From Sepiola atlantica (Eukaryota > Mollusca > Cephalopoda > Sepiida > Sepiolidae): DNA of 64,000 nt. The translations under genes and the position numbers were made by a program. The notes beneath the pieces are model-generated. The model ran no database searches. It worked only from the letters and a program-made list of their open reading frames with translations, and had not been told where the DNA came from. The DNA lies in the NCBI GenBank assembly GCA_963556195.1, contig OY744528.1, positions 61,334,161-61,398,160 of the forward strand, read 5' to 3'. Below, in pieces: positions 21,577 through 33,916 of this stretch (the first letter of the stretch is position 1; every line of letters begins with the position of its first letter).

Positions 21577-23870
21577 TAAAACATATTTCACCCCAAACAA
21601 GGCAGAACACCACTGTAGATGTGAGGTACTACTGAGAATTAGGAAGTAGGTTTAGGGGGTTAATCCTAAGGTGAGAGCTGTGCAGCAAGATGTCTGTTTA
21701 CATTAGTTTTAAACCTCTCCATTTCAGTAACGTCGGGGAAACAGGGAGCAGGGAGGTAGTTCCAGAGGTCGGCAGCACAAGGAAAAAAGTTGCTGGAGTA
21801 GAAGGCTCTCTGGCATCTGGGGACCTCCACAGTGAATGGATGGGACCTAGCTGATTGTCGGGTTGTTCTAGTGTATTTGCGTCGAGAGGGCACTAGAGCA
21901 GCAAGTTCATCGGAGCACAATCCATTAAAGTATTTATAAAATTAGCACAAGGATGCAACATTGCGGCGATGGGAAAGGAGCTGGAGCATGGTGGATAGTG
22001 AGGGACTTATTAAGTTGGCGACTCTTTTTTGGACCTTGTGTAAGAGAGAGAGACTAGTGGATGATGCACCAGCCCAGATGTGACAACAATACTCCATTTA
22101 TAGGTGGATGGTAGCTTTGTAGAGATACAGGATAATGTCAGGTGTGAGGAGTTTACTAGGACAGTAGAGGAAGCCTTGGCAATGTCTTCAATGTATTTGT
22201 TCCAATTCAAGTTACCTGTGAATGTTAGGCCGAGTAGTTTGAATGTTGAACTTTCAGGTAGGGTGTTATTTGCCATGGCAATCGGTGGTTGAAGAGGTTT
22301 CTTGTAGTTATTGAAGGAAAGTAGCTTTGTCTTTGTGGCATTAAAAGTTACCAACCATTTCTGGAGGTCACTTTCTAAGGATGCAGTCATTGCCTCGGAT
22401 ATGTACGCATCCGTTTTGCCAACATGACAAGAGTACAGCGTGGTGTCGTCAGCAAATATACCTATCTCAGAATCGATGTCATCAGGGAGGTCGTTTATGA
22501 AAATCAGGAACAACAAAGGTCCGAGGATGGATCCCTGGGGTACACCAGCATTTATGTCATGTTGCTTAGATGAACGGCCATCGAGGAAAACCTGGATCTT
22601 TCTTTTGGTTAAGAAGGATCTAATTATATTAAATATTCGCCCAGTAATACCATACGAGTGAATTTTTAGGAGCCCCTTATACTTTGTCAAAGGCCTTGGA
22701 CATATCAAGCGCCACTGCCCTAGCTTCACCGGCCTTGTCCAGTGTATGATATATGTGTTCAGAGATGATCGTTAAGATGTCCGCAGTAGATCGTGCTTGT
22801 CTAAATCCATACTGATTAAGGATTCAAAGATTTTAGCAAAGATAAGGAGTAGGCTGATTGGGCGATAGTTCTGAGGATCAGTTCTATCTCCAGAATTCTT
22901 GAAGACTGGTACCACAGAGGCAATCTATCAGCGAAGCAAGATTCAGCAAGGCATTTGTTGTAGAGTTTGGAGAGGACAGGGGCCAGTTCTGCGGAGCATT
23001 TCTTTATTACTATTACCGGTATAAGATCAGGCCCACATGCTTTGGAGGTGTCAAGGATTTTTATGATGACCTTGACCTGAGATGGGGTGATGATCAGGTT
23101 TTCAAGTGTGGCTTCAGTCCGCAATGGGAATTTAGGGAGTCCAAAGTGGAGTTAATGGTGAAACGCTAGGCAAGTAGTTCAGCCTTATCAGTTGCCGTGC
23201 AAACATCATTGTGGTTTAATAGCGGGGGAATCATTGATTGACTATTGTTCACCGCACATAGATTTTTCCAGAAATTGCGAGTGCCTAGTTTCTGTGACTT
23301 TTTGTGCGTTTTTTGGTTATCTCCGTATACCTTCTTTATTTCACCTATCACTGCCTCACAATTATTTCTTGATTCTATAAATTTCTGTCTATTCGCAGTT
23401 GACTTATGGCGGACGGACTTTCGGAATGATTGCTGCCTCTTAGCAATGGCAGCTGCACATTTCGAGGTGAACCATTGAGGGGAGTGGGGTTTGCTGAAGA
23501 ATTTTCGCATGGGGACATAGGCTTCAGTCCATGGGGCGTCGCTGATGTGATCTGATGAACTTAAAATCAGTCTGCTCGTAGCATCTCATTGTTTTGAGCA
23601 AGGGCTCATCAGATTTTGAACAAGTTTTTAGGGTGATAGCAATCATAACTACTACATGATCAGCGTTCCCAAGCTGGCTATGAGCTTCAGTCTCGGGCAG
23701 TGAGGTCAGGAACAGGTCGAGAAGTGAGGCTTGCTGGTCTACTCGATCAGGGAGGTGGGTCGGGAAAGCGACAGTATGTGAGAGGGAGTTTGGGTGGGAC
23801 TTCCCCTCTTTATTAACTACATTTGATAGTGGATTCCTTCCCCCTTTCAACCTCAAACGCATTGACCACT
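21575..23870 (-). mobile_element. LINE (CR1/Jockey-like), 5'-truncated, RT palm preserved
   Basis: Minus-strand pieces, in order, are: the endonuclease end (23524-23862: LLDLFLTSLPE, then a GNADHVVV segment like the usual G-x-S-D-H-x-x-V); a linker (23166-23510); RT fingers (22816-23124: SKACGPDLIPV); and palm and thumb (22010-22729) with GVPQGSILGPLLFLIFINDL and the intact catalytic box FADDTTLYS. The C-terminal tail (21666-21920) holds the FYSSNFFPCAADLWNYLPA and FKTNVNRHL motifs. Breaks near 21920, 22010, 22740, 23125 and 23515 show it is a pseudogene despite the intact FADD. An (AT)n tract at 21545-21571 abuts its 3' end. Confidence 0.9.
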
Positions 23871-26580
23871 CTAAAAAAACTCGCAGAATATTAGCAAGAA
23901 AATTTTTTTAAAAAGACAGACAAATAAAGAATCGTGCACAGGAAAAAAAGAAACGAAAACCTGGAAAAATAAATGTTGCTTAACTAATTAGTCATTGCAA
24001 TGTAAATACATGCATTATTTAAGACAGAGACAGTTCAGAAATAAGAAATTAAGAAATTAGCTGTTTTAAACCAACAAATTAATAGTATTTAGTCTTATAA
24101 AACTTAGGAACACTATCTATTAACTTGAAGGGCAAAGGTGGTGCTTACAGTTCAATTAAAAAAAGATTTTTACATCCTAAATGGCTGGAAAGCAAGAAAA
24201 TTGCAAAAATCCGATTTGCAAAATCTATATAAAATATTAAAAGAGATTAATTTACGTGTCATATTTAGTCTTAATCAACTTTTCTAGTTAGATGAAGACA
24301 AGTTTAAGGCATTAAGTAAAATATACAAGTAATATTAGCTAACTTTGACTCAATTTTAACCAATTTGGGCCAATCTCAGCCCACCCCAAGGCTAATTTGA
24401 TGCCATCAAATGCGATGCTATTGCATTACAATTAAACATTGTGATGGTAACTGCCAACAAGTCCTTCAAACACATTACTTTCATCTATTTTCAGGTATAA
24501 AAACAATATACCTCCTAAGAAAAGGAAACATACGGGTCACCTAAAACGTATTTTCACAAGCTACAGCCTGCTTGAAGAGGATGAGAGACGGCATAATTTT
24601 GTAAAGCTACCCGAATACACAGAGGTACAGATTTAGAAGACAATCCATCTTCCTCCACTCAATTGACACCAGAGAACACAGCCATCAAGCTAAAATAGAT
24701 CGTTCCAGTCTTAATGAACAGACAATGACTCCAAACACACTGAAAGTTAAAATAAGAACTGTGAACGTAGCATAGAGAAAGGAAGATAGAAAAGACACAG
24801 CAAGTAGTATGGCAAGATAATGTCAAAAATAAAGATGAAAATTGTGATGATGATGATTATGATGATGGTGGTTGTGCCTGTGATGACCGTGACAGTTTAG
24901 ATGTGGGTTTAAAGAAGTCCAGAATTTATGAGCTTCTACAAATACCAAAGGACAATTTGAAGCGTTTTCCGATGTGTTTGAAGTACTTTCATTTAACTCA
25001 AGTTCCGATCTCACTTGAAGCAGATTTGAGCACTTTTTTCAGCTTCTTCCAACTATATTAGGGGATGAAACAGGCGGGGGTCAGTCGAAACAAAAAAAAG
25101 CAATATGGTGTTATGAGCATAGTGAAAAAATACATAGTAGTGATCCTCATTCAATTTCGAGCAACGTTGGATCTTCCTAATAGTATCTTCTGTTGGCATC
25201 ATTGAATTGATAAATTCTGTTTTTTAATAAATTTGTTTGAAGCATGCATATGCAAACGAATTTGTGTTTGATATAGAAAGACATGTTTTGATTTGCATTG
25301 TGTGACCGGAAAAGCAAAGTATTTTCTAGTCTGCTGATTTGTGTAAGAGTTGTTTTTTTTTTTATTTAAAACAAAGACGACATCACAAATAACTGTTCAT
25401 TTTGATAGAAAAGATTTGTAACAGCATTTAAAAAAAAAAAATGTCCATTTACTAATGAAAAATTTATAGAGCCGTGTTCTATCGATTTTACACAATTTTT
25501 CTCTATAAATGTTGGTTTCCGCCTTACCAACAACTTTTATAATTAAATTCACTTAAAAAAAACAAACAAAAAAAAAACAGTTTCAATACTAATATTTCAA
25601 GTCAGCTACTTCTGATGATTGCATTTATTTCCTTTGAATTACCTCCTTTAGTTGTGCACACAAAAAAAAAAATACATATTTATACATAGATATATTGAAA
25701 CAGACACAAAACATGGTTGTTGATGATAATCTTCTTCACTTCTAAAATTTTAAATTCAATTGAAAAATTGGGTTTAGATCGTAGAATAGTTATTTGACTT
25801 GAAGATAAAATAAACTTAAGATACTGCCAAGAAAAGTGATGTTATCGCAAAAAGTTTACACTCAAATATTTAGTCAAATTCAATAAGAGAATTGTGTAGG
25901 TGTTTGCTGACAAATGAAAAATAGATATTTTTTTAACATGGTAAAAAAGCAAAAACAAAGATATTTCCCTATAAAAATGACTATTTACATTGATTGTCAT
26001 CATTTACTTTTATCGCAATAAATAATTCCAGTTTTTATTACAATAGACCATGTTCTCAACTTTGCAATTTTAGGCATTCCAATTGGAGATGTGTAGAATT
26101 TGGACACTTAAAAAATTAATTTAAAGAAAAAATAAATAATCTAATCCAGCTTTGATAAATTGCCAATAAATTACTAGATTATAAGGAAATGCATTAATAA
26201 AATAAAAAGTGTGTTTATTAAGTAGAAAATTTTAAAATAACCTTAAGCTGCAACATTTTTATAAGATTTATAAATTTGAGAAATTTATTTTTTGAACTCT
26301 CAGAGAAGAACATGTCCAATAATTAATCCGAAATCCAGAAAAGGAGACAAAGTCAAAACATGGTTAGAAAAATAGAGAGCAGTGAAGAAGAAAAAGGAGA
26401 AGAAGGAAGATAGGAAGTAAAAGGAGAAGAGAAACTGATAAAAGTTTCTAAATATTAAAAAATAAAAAGTCTAAAACCAGTTGAAGAAACCGAAATTGAA
26501 CTGATAAATGCAAATTTAGATTTTGGTTGTGGCCACCTTTTTCATACTAGTCGTATTCGCCTTGGCAATCATCGGACAAA
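23871..26580. other. Unassigned AT-rich sequence
   Basis: Nothing recognised apart from a GATGAT-rich stretch at about 24845-24870. A stop-free plus-strand run there (about 24760-25062) with a DDDDYDD segment has no recognisable domain. Confidence 0.4.
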
Positions 26581-26588
26581 CTAGGAAC

Positions 26589-26846
26589 TTGAACCACTAG
26601 ACTCTTCTTTGTTGGAATGAGGAATGGTTCGACTCAGTCCTAATGCACCCTCCCAGGCATTACCTCTTCCTTTGGGGGAGGGGGGGGGGTTATAGTCGAT
26701 CGCCTGAGGCGTCTCTACCAGGGAATGCAGACGAATCTGTTTGTGGCTATTTTTGTATTTGCCAGAGTGCACCCTCAGGGATCTAACTTCCCCAACCTTG
26801 TGGCCTTATGCCACATCTTGCTTCAGTGGGAAGCAAGTAAATATCA
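26589..26846 (+). mobile_element. U2-SINE family body and tail, headless copy
   Basis: Landmarks run in plus orientation: CACCCTCCCAGGCATTACCT, GCCTGAGGCG with ACCAGGGAATGC, then a tail with GTGGGAAGCAAGTAAATA. This is the inverse of the order at 12035 and 62300, so the element lies on the plus strand. The U2 head is absent. Confidence 0.65.
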
Positions 26847-27061
26847 GCTGGCTAAGTGTTTATACAACCATATTTGGAAATGGAATTTGGTTTTAATATA
26901 AGATATTGGAAGGGGGATCTTTTTTAAAATGGAACGTCTTATAAAAACTTGTTACTGTGTCAAAACACTAATTATACATTTTTCTTTTTTAAATAAAAAA
27001 ACTGAAAGACAATTATAATTTTTTTTCTAAGTAGATAAACATTTTTTACAACTAATCTGGA

Positions 27062-27215
27062 CTCCCTATTTACTTGCCTCCCCACAAGGGCAGAGTTAGA
27101 CATAAGGTTGATTTTTAATAGAATCTCTCCATCAACTGAGGCCAGAACAGATTAAGTATAGTATCAAAACAGATACTACATTTTGATCCCAGCCAAAAGA
27201 CCAAGCACCTTTGAT
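27062..27215 (-). mobile_element. U2-headed SINE, short form
   Basis: Reading the minus strand from 27213, the head is CTTGGTCTTTTGGCTGGGAT then AAAATGTAGTATCTGTTTTG, matching the 5' domain of U2 snRNA (branch-point recognition region). The body ends with CTAACTCTGCCCTTGTGGGG and AGGCAAGTAAATAGGGA. Head and tail are both present in only about 150 bp, so the centre is deleted relative to longer copies. Confidence 0.8.
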
Positions 27216-27239
27216 TTGTCTCATGTATTGAATGATTTG

Positions 27240-27478
27240 TGTGTAAGTAAAGTGGTCGATCATAGTCAAGTGCGACCCAAAGGCTCCCTTTTCATAGTGG
27301 AAGGCACCACCTCCTTCACATGATTACTCCACTTACACTTGATCTTCACCTTATACTACTGAGTGTTTAGCAAGGGGGGGGGGGCATCAAGTATCATTTT
27401 TTAAGTCTTTGGTATAACTTGACCGAGGATTGAACCCTGGTGTCCCGGCCCACTTGTCTTTCAAGTGAAAATAAAATG
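27240..27478 (-). mobile_element. tRNA-like SINE fragment, third family
   Basis: On the minus strand GGGTTCAATCCTCGG is a clear B box (about 27427-27441), followed by a 180-bp body. The A-box part is not convincing. It lies next to the U2-SINE. Confidence 0.45.
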
Positions 27479-27649
27479 CAACAAAACAAAGCGATGAATT
27501 TTTGTGTTATCGTTGCTTCTGTACAGAATAAGTCGTTTGCTTAACAATAAGCAGTGACAGTTGTAAAGACAACAAATTACTCCATATAATCCAAACTACA
27601 AAGCAGTTCTGATGTGCCTGTTTGGCTGCAAATAAGTGACTGACCGTTG

Positions 27650-28100
27650 TGTTCGACTATGCCTAACACAGCACTCCAATGTGCTGGGGATTTTGGGCAT
27701 CCTAGCGAAAGACAAGCATTACCCTGCTAATTCAGAGACTCCAACAGAGATCTTTTAAGGGTTGTAGCTGTCTCTTTGAGTGCAAGTGTTTGTATCTCTA
27801 TTGGACTTGGTTCACCAGGTACATTTGCCAGGTAGTTTTTTTAAGTTGTTTTTCATAGCTTCTATGACTAGAATGATTGAAATCTGCCTAAGCTTCCTAT
27901 TTTTTTCCCATGTCAGCTCTGTTTAAGCCAGCATCATTGTGAACATTGACTTCGACAAGGGTTACTACTCTCTCCACCTTGTTCCATATCACTATGTCAG
28001 GTTTAACAGCTATCCTATGCACGCTGGTGTGAATCCTCAAGTCAAATTGCAACAGAGACGGAATGGTTGGGACACCACACTTTCCCTTCATGCCCACATA
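27650..28100 (-). mobile_element. LINE C-terminal fragment, family X, copy 1
   Basis: The minus-strand frame 27897-28097 reads HRIAVKPDIVIWNKVERVVT then LVEVNVHNDAG. This resembles the endonuclease-like region P-D-I-V-x-W ... V-x-L-V-E found at the C-terminus of some non-LTR retrotransposons. DNA similarity to 46890-47145 shows a dispersed family. Stops and short deletions make it a pseudogene. Confidence 0.65.
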
Positions 28101-28179
28101 GCCAGCGCTTTCCAGATACAGCAGACTGCCTTATTGTCTAAAAAAGCTCAGACCCATGATGTACAATACGCCTCTAGTC

Positions 28180-28555
28180 CATGACCTAAATTTTCTAATT
28201 CATGTCATTGAAGATACCGGCCTGAATATTCTTTACAGCCCCTTTCTCACAGAAGAGATGTTGCTAGTCTCCGTCTACTCTATCATTTTTTCCATGGAAG
28301 ATGCTCAACTGAGCTCCAATCTCCGATTCCTCCTTGTAAGACATTCACAGCAAGAACTCTTCTTTTTACCACAACGAAAAAAAACTTTCCTTCCCCTGTG
28401 TGCCTAGTGTAAAGCAGAATTTCCATGAACAGAGTTTCTTCACGACGGCTTACTGTTTGTGGAACATATTGCCACAGGACTGCTTCCTTCCAGATTACAA
28501 CTGGGTCGTTTTCAAATTCAATGTCAACAGATTCCTGTTGTGAGCCATCCTCACA
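28180..28555 (+). mobile_element. LINE C-terminal fragment, plus strand
   Basis: The plus-strand frame near 28432 reads SFFTTAYCLWNILPQDCFLP then VVFKFNVNRFLL. It matches the usual C-terminal signature S-F-F-x-x-x-x-x-L-W-N-x-L-P ... F-K-x-x-V-N-x-x-L of CR1/Jockey-type LINEs. Upstream frames are broken. Confidence 0.65.
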
Positions 28556-28564
28556 AATATTCAA

Positions 28565-29635
28565 ACCTTAATATTGTAATTTGAAATATCTATGGTCATT
28601 TTGGGATGATATTAGAGTAAAAATAATTCTACCTCAGGTGAGGTTTGAATTGCCCCATGGCGGCAGATAAGAAATTATGATGCTATAAAATACATGAAGC
28701 AGACTGTTTTTTTTTTAATCCGGAGTCAAACGTTGGCTAACCAAAGAAAGCGAATTCCTCTTGTTCACCATTGAATATCGAAGAAATCATCTGCTATCAT
28801 ATTAGTACCCGGTGATTTGTGTAGCAGTATAAACACATCTCATATATAAAGGGTAAACGTCTGTGTATTATGTGTGTATGTGCATATGTCCAGCTAAAAC
28901 TTGAAAAATATGCAACAAATACCCATAAACTTGATATTTTCTAAATCTTTTGGTCGTAGAATATCGAAAAATTGGGAAAAACATTAATTCCTTGATGTAG
29001 AACAGACAAAATTTGTCATGGGAGTGACAAATTTCTTCGTTTTTTCACTATTTGTTCGCAATAAGCATGCACAAATTTTTGCCCACTTCCATTTTTCTAC
29101 GCCAGAGCTACATTTCTTTTACTTCAAACCTTTTATTTACATACGATAAACAAAAAACAAAACTTCTGCTTTAAAATCGTCAATGTCTTTCCTGTCTACG
29201 GTCAGTGAAGTAGAAATCAATTTCAATTTTCTTACTTAGCGAAGAGAATTTGAGATGCTGACACCGTACACAATTTTTTTTTTTTACGCAATAAAAAAAA
29301 ATGAAAACTATGCGTGTGTGAATGGTACCCAAAAAACAGTCTAGGATTGCTTCAAAAAATTTTAATTATAATATCACTTTATTTAGTGATTTAATAAGTA
29401 TTTACCTTTAAATGAATTCCCCATTAAAATGAATAAACATAAGGGTCGAAAGTCGATTAGTCAAATACTCCACTTTTATATTACTGAGTAAATCGAAATG
29501 GGTACTTTGTATCTTTATTATATAAAAAAGAAAAAATATGTAAACAATATTAAAGAAAAATACTTTTATTTTGTAATTTAGAAAGATTAGGAGGTTTATA
29601 TCTTTCCTATGGCAAATTTATCATCATCATCACTA
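28565..29635. other. Unassigned AT-rich sequence
   Basis: Nothing recognised. Confidence 0.4.
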
Positions 29636-29639
29636 CCAA

Positions 29640-29872
29640 CATGTTAACTCCTTGGCCTTTTGGCTAGGAGCAAAATGTAGTATCTGGACTGAATCTGAAA
29701 TTAGTTTTATGTTGTCTGTCATTGAAGGAGAAATCTTTCTAGACCGAGGCAATTGAAATTTTTGTTCCAATTCAGAGTGCCCATTTTGGGGTGCTGGATT
29801 CTCCCCACGTTAAATATTGACAGTGTACTAACTCTGCTCTCGTGGGAGGAAGTAAATAGGAACAGCAGCAAC
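29640..29872 (+). mobile_element. U2-headed SINE, full-length plus-strand copy
   Basis: The head CTTGGCCTTTTGGCTAGGAG then CAAAATGTAGTATCTGGACT (about 29652-29692) is the U2 snRNA 5' end, including the GUAGUA branch-point recognition sequence. The body contains GAAGGAGAAATCTTTCTAGA and CCAATTCAGAGTGCCCATTT. The tail is CTAACTCTGCTCTCGTGGGA then GGAAGTAAATAGGA. This copy shows the family's head-body-tail order most clearly. Confidence 0.85.
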
Positions 29873-30014
29873 AACACATTCATTAAAAAAATAATAAACG
29901 CATGTATTTAATTATTAACAGATTAGAAAATATTAATTCATTAGAAACTTAAAAAATAAATAAATATGCAAATGAGAGGCTGAGAGTATGATATGATGAA
30001 CGAACTACATACAC

Positions 30015-30900
30015 TGACCCCCCAAGCAGGGAGTTAATGCCTGGGAGGATATCATGACAACAGAATAGATAGTACACTATCTCTCCCCACACACAAAACT
30101 GGTAATCCTGAGGAAATGGCATCGTAAGGAACGAATGTATAATAAAAGAGGAGGTAATGCCTGGAGGCATGTATTGTAAAATAAAAATATACTACACTAC
30201 CCCCCACCTTACACACACATCCCACCCCAACTATACGCCCCCCCCCCCCGGAAGAGGAGGTAATGCCTGGGAGGAATTATCATGACGAATAAAAATACAC
30301 TACAGAGAATTAAATAAGCATAAACCGTTTTAATGTCAATATAGTTAGAATAGGTGGAAAAACTTTTGCATTTATTATTTAGATAACATTAAAAACCATG
30401 GCAAGTTTCATTGTCCACGTGAAACGCCTAAATGAAAATTGGCTGGAAAAATATAGTCGCCATCTTTATAAACAAAGATGAATATGCTAGCTAAGGAAGA
30501 ATGATAACTTTCATAATTTTCTAGTTAAAAAAGACATGTTTATTATAACCTTGAGTTATCTTTCTTCCTTAGTTAGTATTATGGTGAACGAACATATACT
30601 ACACTGCCCCCCCCCCCCCGACAGAGGATAAAATCATGAACAAACACGACTTCCCTTCAGCCAAAAAGGAAGAGGTCATTCTTGCGTGGACGGTCTTATG
30701 AGAACAGAACAGATACTACACTATCCCTCCTCCCTTAAAAGATATTCTGACTAAATCGAGTCTTGGGGTTTGTTTTTTTTTTCATTCTGGGAGGATTACC
30801 CTCTACACACTCTTAAAAATGGAAGATGTAATTCCTGGGAGGACAGTCTTATGACAACAGAACCGATACTACACTACACCTCCCATTAAAAAATATTCAA
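30015..30900 (-). repeat. Reiterated U2-SINE head fragments
   Basis: At least five partial units share GTAATGCCTGGGAGGA, ATCATGACAACAGAA and AGATACTACACTA, at about 30025-30085, 30150-30200, 30250-30305, 30660-30725 and 30828-30880. On the minus strand each reads as the U2 segment TAGTGTAGTATCTGTTCTG running into SINE-body sequence. Spacers are AT-rich or poly-C. This looks like local duplication of one SINE piece rather than independent insertions. Confidence 0.6.
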
Positions 30901-30964
30901 ATTTAATCAATTTTTTTTGTTTTGTTTTTTTAATTTAAAAATGCCTAGTCACAAAAAAATATTT

Positions 30965-31045
30965 TTATGGTTCCGTGGCCTTTTGGCTAAGATATAAGTG
31001 TAGTATCTGTTCCCGACATGTCAGTGATATTAGACACTTTACTAA
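30965..31045 (+). mobile_element. U2 snRNA 5'-end fragment (SINE head or pseudogene)
   Basis: GTGGCCTTTTGGCTAAGATA then TAAGTGTAGTATCTGTTC (about 30976-31013) is the closest match in the window to the genuine U2 5' domain. The following bases do not continue U2 stem-loop II convincingly, so a truncated SINE is likelier than a snRNA gene. Confidence 0.65.
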
Positions 31046-31469
31046 AGCCGGAAGTAAATTAGCTTCTTTGAAAATGAAATTCTAAATAAGTTTTTAAACG
31101 CTATCATTTTTTTAATAAAATCTCTTTATCTTATTTTATTTATAATTATAATAATAGTACTATTGATAAAACGATTGTGTATGTAGAAGAAAATTTGACA
31201 ATACAAAGTAGAAATGAATATTACAGAATATTAATTTATTAAAAACTTAAAAATAAATAAATATGCAAATGAACAAAAGCAAGATTTGTTTGAGCGAGTA
31301 GCAGATGCCTATATATACGGTATTTTAATATATTCTTATATCATTAGAATTAAATAATCCTAATGTGTTTTGATGTTAATATAGTTAGGATAGATGGAAA
31401 AATACATCCTACAACTACTCCGGAAATTACGTTGTAGGGATGTGGGCATTATTTTACTAAACTAACCAA

Positions 31470-31560
31470 CTTTCGAAGGAGCCTGAGAGGATGTACCTCC
31501 TAGGACTGCAGCCCTATCAGCATTCCCCTGTAGGGGCACCTCAGGCTATTAGCAATTCTT
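31470..31560 (-). mobile_element. Rearranged U2-SINE body fragment
   Basis: The CCTGAGAGGATGTACCTCCT block and the CATTCCCCTGTAGGGGCACC block are both present, but in the opposite order to the other copies. This implies a junction between two copies or an internal rearrangement. Confidence 0.5.
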
Positions 31561-31699
31561 TTTTTCCATCTTTTTTCAGTCTTCTTTATTCATCTTTTTT
31601 TTTTTTTTTCTTTCTTCCCTCTTCTGCAGGCTTCTTTAATTTTATTGGAGTCTTTCAGTAGCACTCTGGAGGCTGAGTTTTATTTTTTTTCATACCTCA

Positions 31700-32620
31700 C
31701 TTAAATAAAAAAGATTTCTCTACAAAAGGTAGCGGGAGGGGGGGCGACACTTGTTTTAGTAGTGCTGTGTAGGCCTCCTTATTTTTAACAGTGCTCATTA
31801 TCATAGATAGAGTAGGTATGTTTAAACAAGATAAAAGAACTTTTTCCTTTTAAATGGGATCCATAATCTAAAGCAGGTAGTAATCAAAAAGCACTGAAGA
31901 ATGCTCAATATTCTAGATAGAGCAGGTCTGTTCAAACACAGTGTTGCCCGAGATAAATCACTTTTGTCTTTATTGGAGCCATAATCCAAAGTCATCAATA
32001 TCCTGAATAGGAGGGGGGAGCAAAAAGGTGTGTTTAAAGCAGTGTTGCCCGGGATAAAGAACTGTCTTTTTTATAATGTTGTATACCCCCGGGAGCCATA
32101 ATATAAAGTGTTTCAATTGAGGGCAAGAAATTAGTAATTTACCGAAACCATTTGTTCTATCGGCTTTGTCCGGTATATACAATTGTAAGATTACAGTATT
32201 ACTTTTGGAAAGAGATATATAGTAAATCTCTTCGAACTATTGACTTCTTTAACATTATGTCTTTTCTTAATATGTTAAAATGGATGGGGGGGGGGGATAA
32301 ATAAGGAATTGACGGTACCATTTGTTCTACTTGGCATTTTCCGGTATAAAAAATTGTAAGATTACAGTATTACTTTTCGTAACTGGTATATATTACATCT
32401 CTTCGGACTATTGTCTTTATCAAAATCATTTATCTTCATATTATTCTGAAATGGTGGTGGGAAACAAGAAATTAGGAATTGACCGGGACTATTTTTTCTA
32501 CTCGGTTTTGTCCTAGATCAATAATGATTACCAACATTATTTCTCTTCATAGTTTGATTTTAATTGTATCTTTGGCAGTTCTGTGAAGGCCTCCTTACTA
32601 ACAGTACAGTGAAAAAAACC
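31700..32620 (+). repeat. Dispersed repeat C, copy 1
   Basis: Internally repetitive: GTGTTGCCCGGGATAAA (about 31941 and 32042), TTGTAAGATTACAGTATTAC (32182, 32354) and TTTGTTCTA-CGGxxTTxTCC units (32150, 32328, 32500). The right end, with TCTACTCGGTTTTGTCC and ATCAATAATGATTA, is the inverse of 51640-51780. No protein was recognised. Confidence 0.6.
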
Positions 32621-32624
32621 AAAA

Positions 32625-33860
32625 AAAAAACCCAATATATATGCGTTTATTATTTCCAGTAAATCATTTCTTTTTTTTTTTTTTTTTGCAAAGGAACTAG
32701 GAGTAAATTCATATTGCCCGGGAGATAGTTAAACATTAACGATTAGAAAGTTGATTATTTTGAAAAGTAATATTCTTTTCTAAGACAAAATTACACACCA
32801 TTAATTAACTCATAACGTAATGCATTGTTTTTCAAGGAAAAACTAAAGTATGTCCCTAGGATGCATATGGAGTTGACTGCAGCCGTTCAAATTTCTACGG
32901 CAAACAAAATATGTAATGCACCTACAATAAAAAGTACCTAGAGTTGTAGAGAAACCACAGAGCAAATGTAAATATATAAATAAAACCACTTAGATTATAA
33001 ATAATAATTTTTAAAATAGAAAAATGTAATTGTAGAATTTTAAAAAAAATAGATATTTCCTATTAACAGATTATCTAATGAAAAAAAATAAATACAAAAC
33101 AAAAGCAAAAATATGAGAAAATCCTAAAAACAAATATATATGGATTCGTTGGGTAGAAATAAATTTAATAGAATACTCGATTATTTAATAAGACCATAAT
33201 ATTTATAATGTTACAGAAGTTTAGATTAACAAAGTACCTTAGTCTCTGGCAGAAAAATCTTGGGACTTCTCCTCTAAGGATCAAAATATGGCTGACGAAA
33301 GCCAATGAAGAGTTTAAAATCAAAACTCAAGAAAACAGTATTTTTCGCTTATGTCCACTCACCAAGCTAGAAACCTAAGGTACTATGTTAACCTGAACTC
33401 TTGTAACATAAATAAACAAATGTATGTGTGTGTGTGGGTGGTCTAGAAAAATGAATTCAAACATGCAGTTATCATGACTTTTAGAAATATAATATAAAAA
33501 CTCAGCATCATTATCAAAATATATTTTGAAAATAAAATAGAAACAAAAATATAATTGAACTAAAGCGATGGACTAGTGTCAATGTTAACATGAAAATAAG
33601 TACATCTCAATATTTTTAACATTGACTGAATCAGATCAACAGGGGGAAAAAAGTATTTGAATAACAGGCTACAAAATTTTTTTTTAATAAATGTATTCCT
33701 ATGAGAAACACAAAGAAGCATGAAACGTACAACAAAGTAAACACAATAAATAACATTGCATGATAAACATCTATTTATTTGTTGTAACTTATATAGATGT
33801 GTGTGTATGTGTGTAAAATAAAAACTATTCAATGTCATCGTTGAACGGTTAGCAATTTTG
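32625..33860. other. Unassigned AT-rich sequence
   Basis: Nothing recognised. Confidence 0.4.
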
Positions 33861-33862
33861 GC

Positions 33863-33864
<2 letters not shown>

Positions 33865-33914
<50 letters not shown>
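33865..33914. repeat. (TA)n microsatellite
   Basis: About 50 bp of uninterrupted TA. Confidence 0.95.

Positions 33915-33916
<2 letters not shown>

Noticed and set aside
24760..25062. Plus-strand stop-free run with an Asp-rich segment, about 100 codons
   Set aside because: No start context, no recognisable domain and no convincing splice sites. The acidic part comes from a GATGAT repeat.
30965..31045. Functional U2 snRNA gene
   Set aside because: Only the first 40 nt or so match. The Sm site and the 3' stem-loops are missing.
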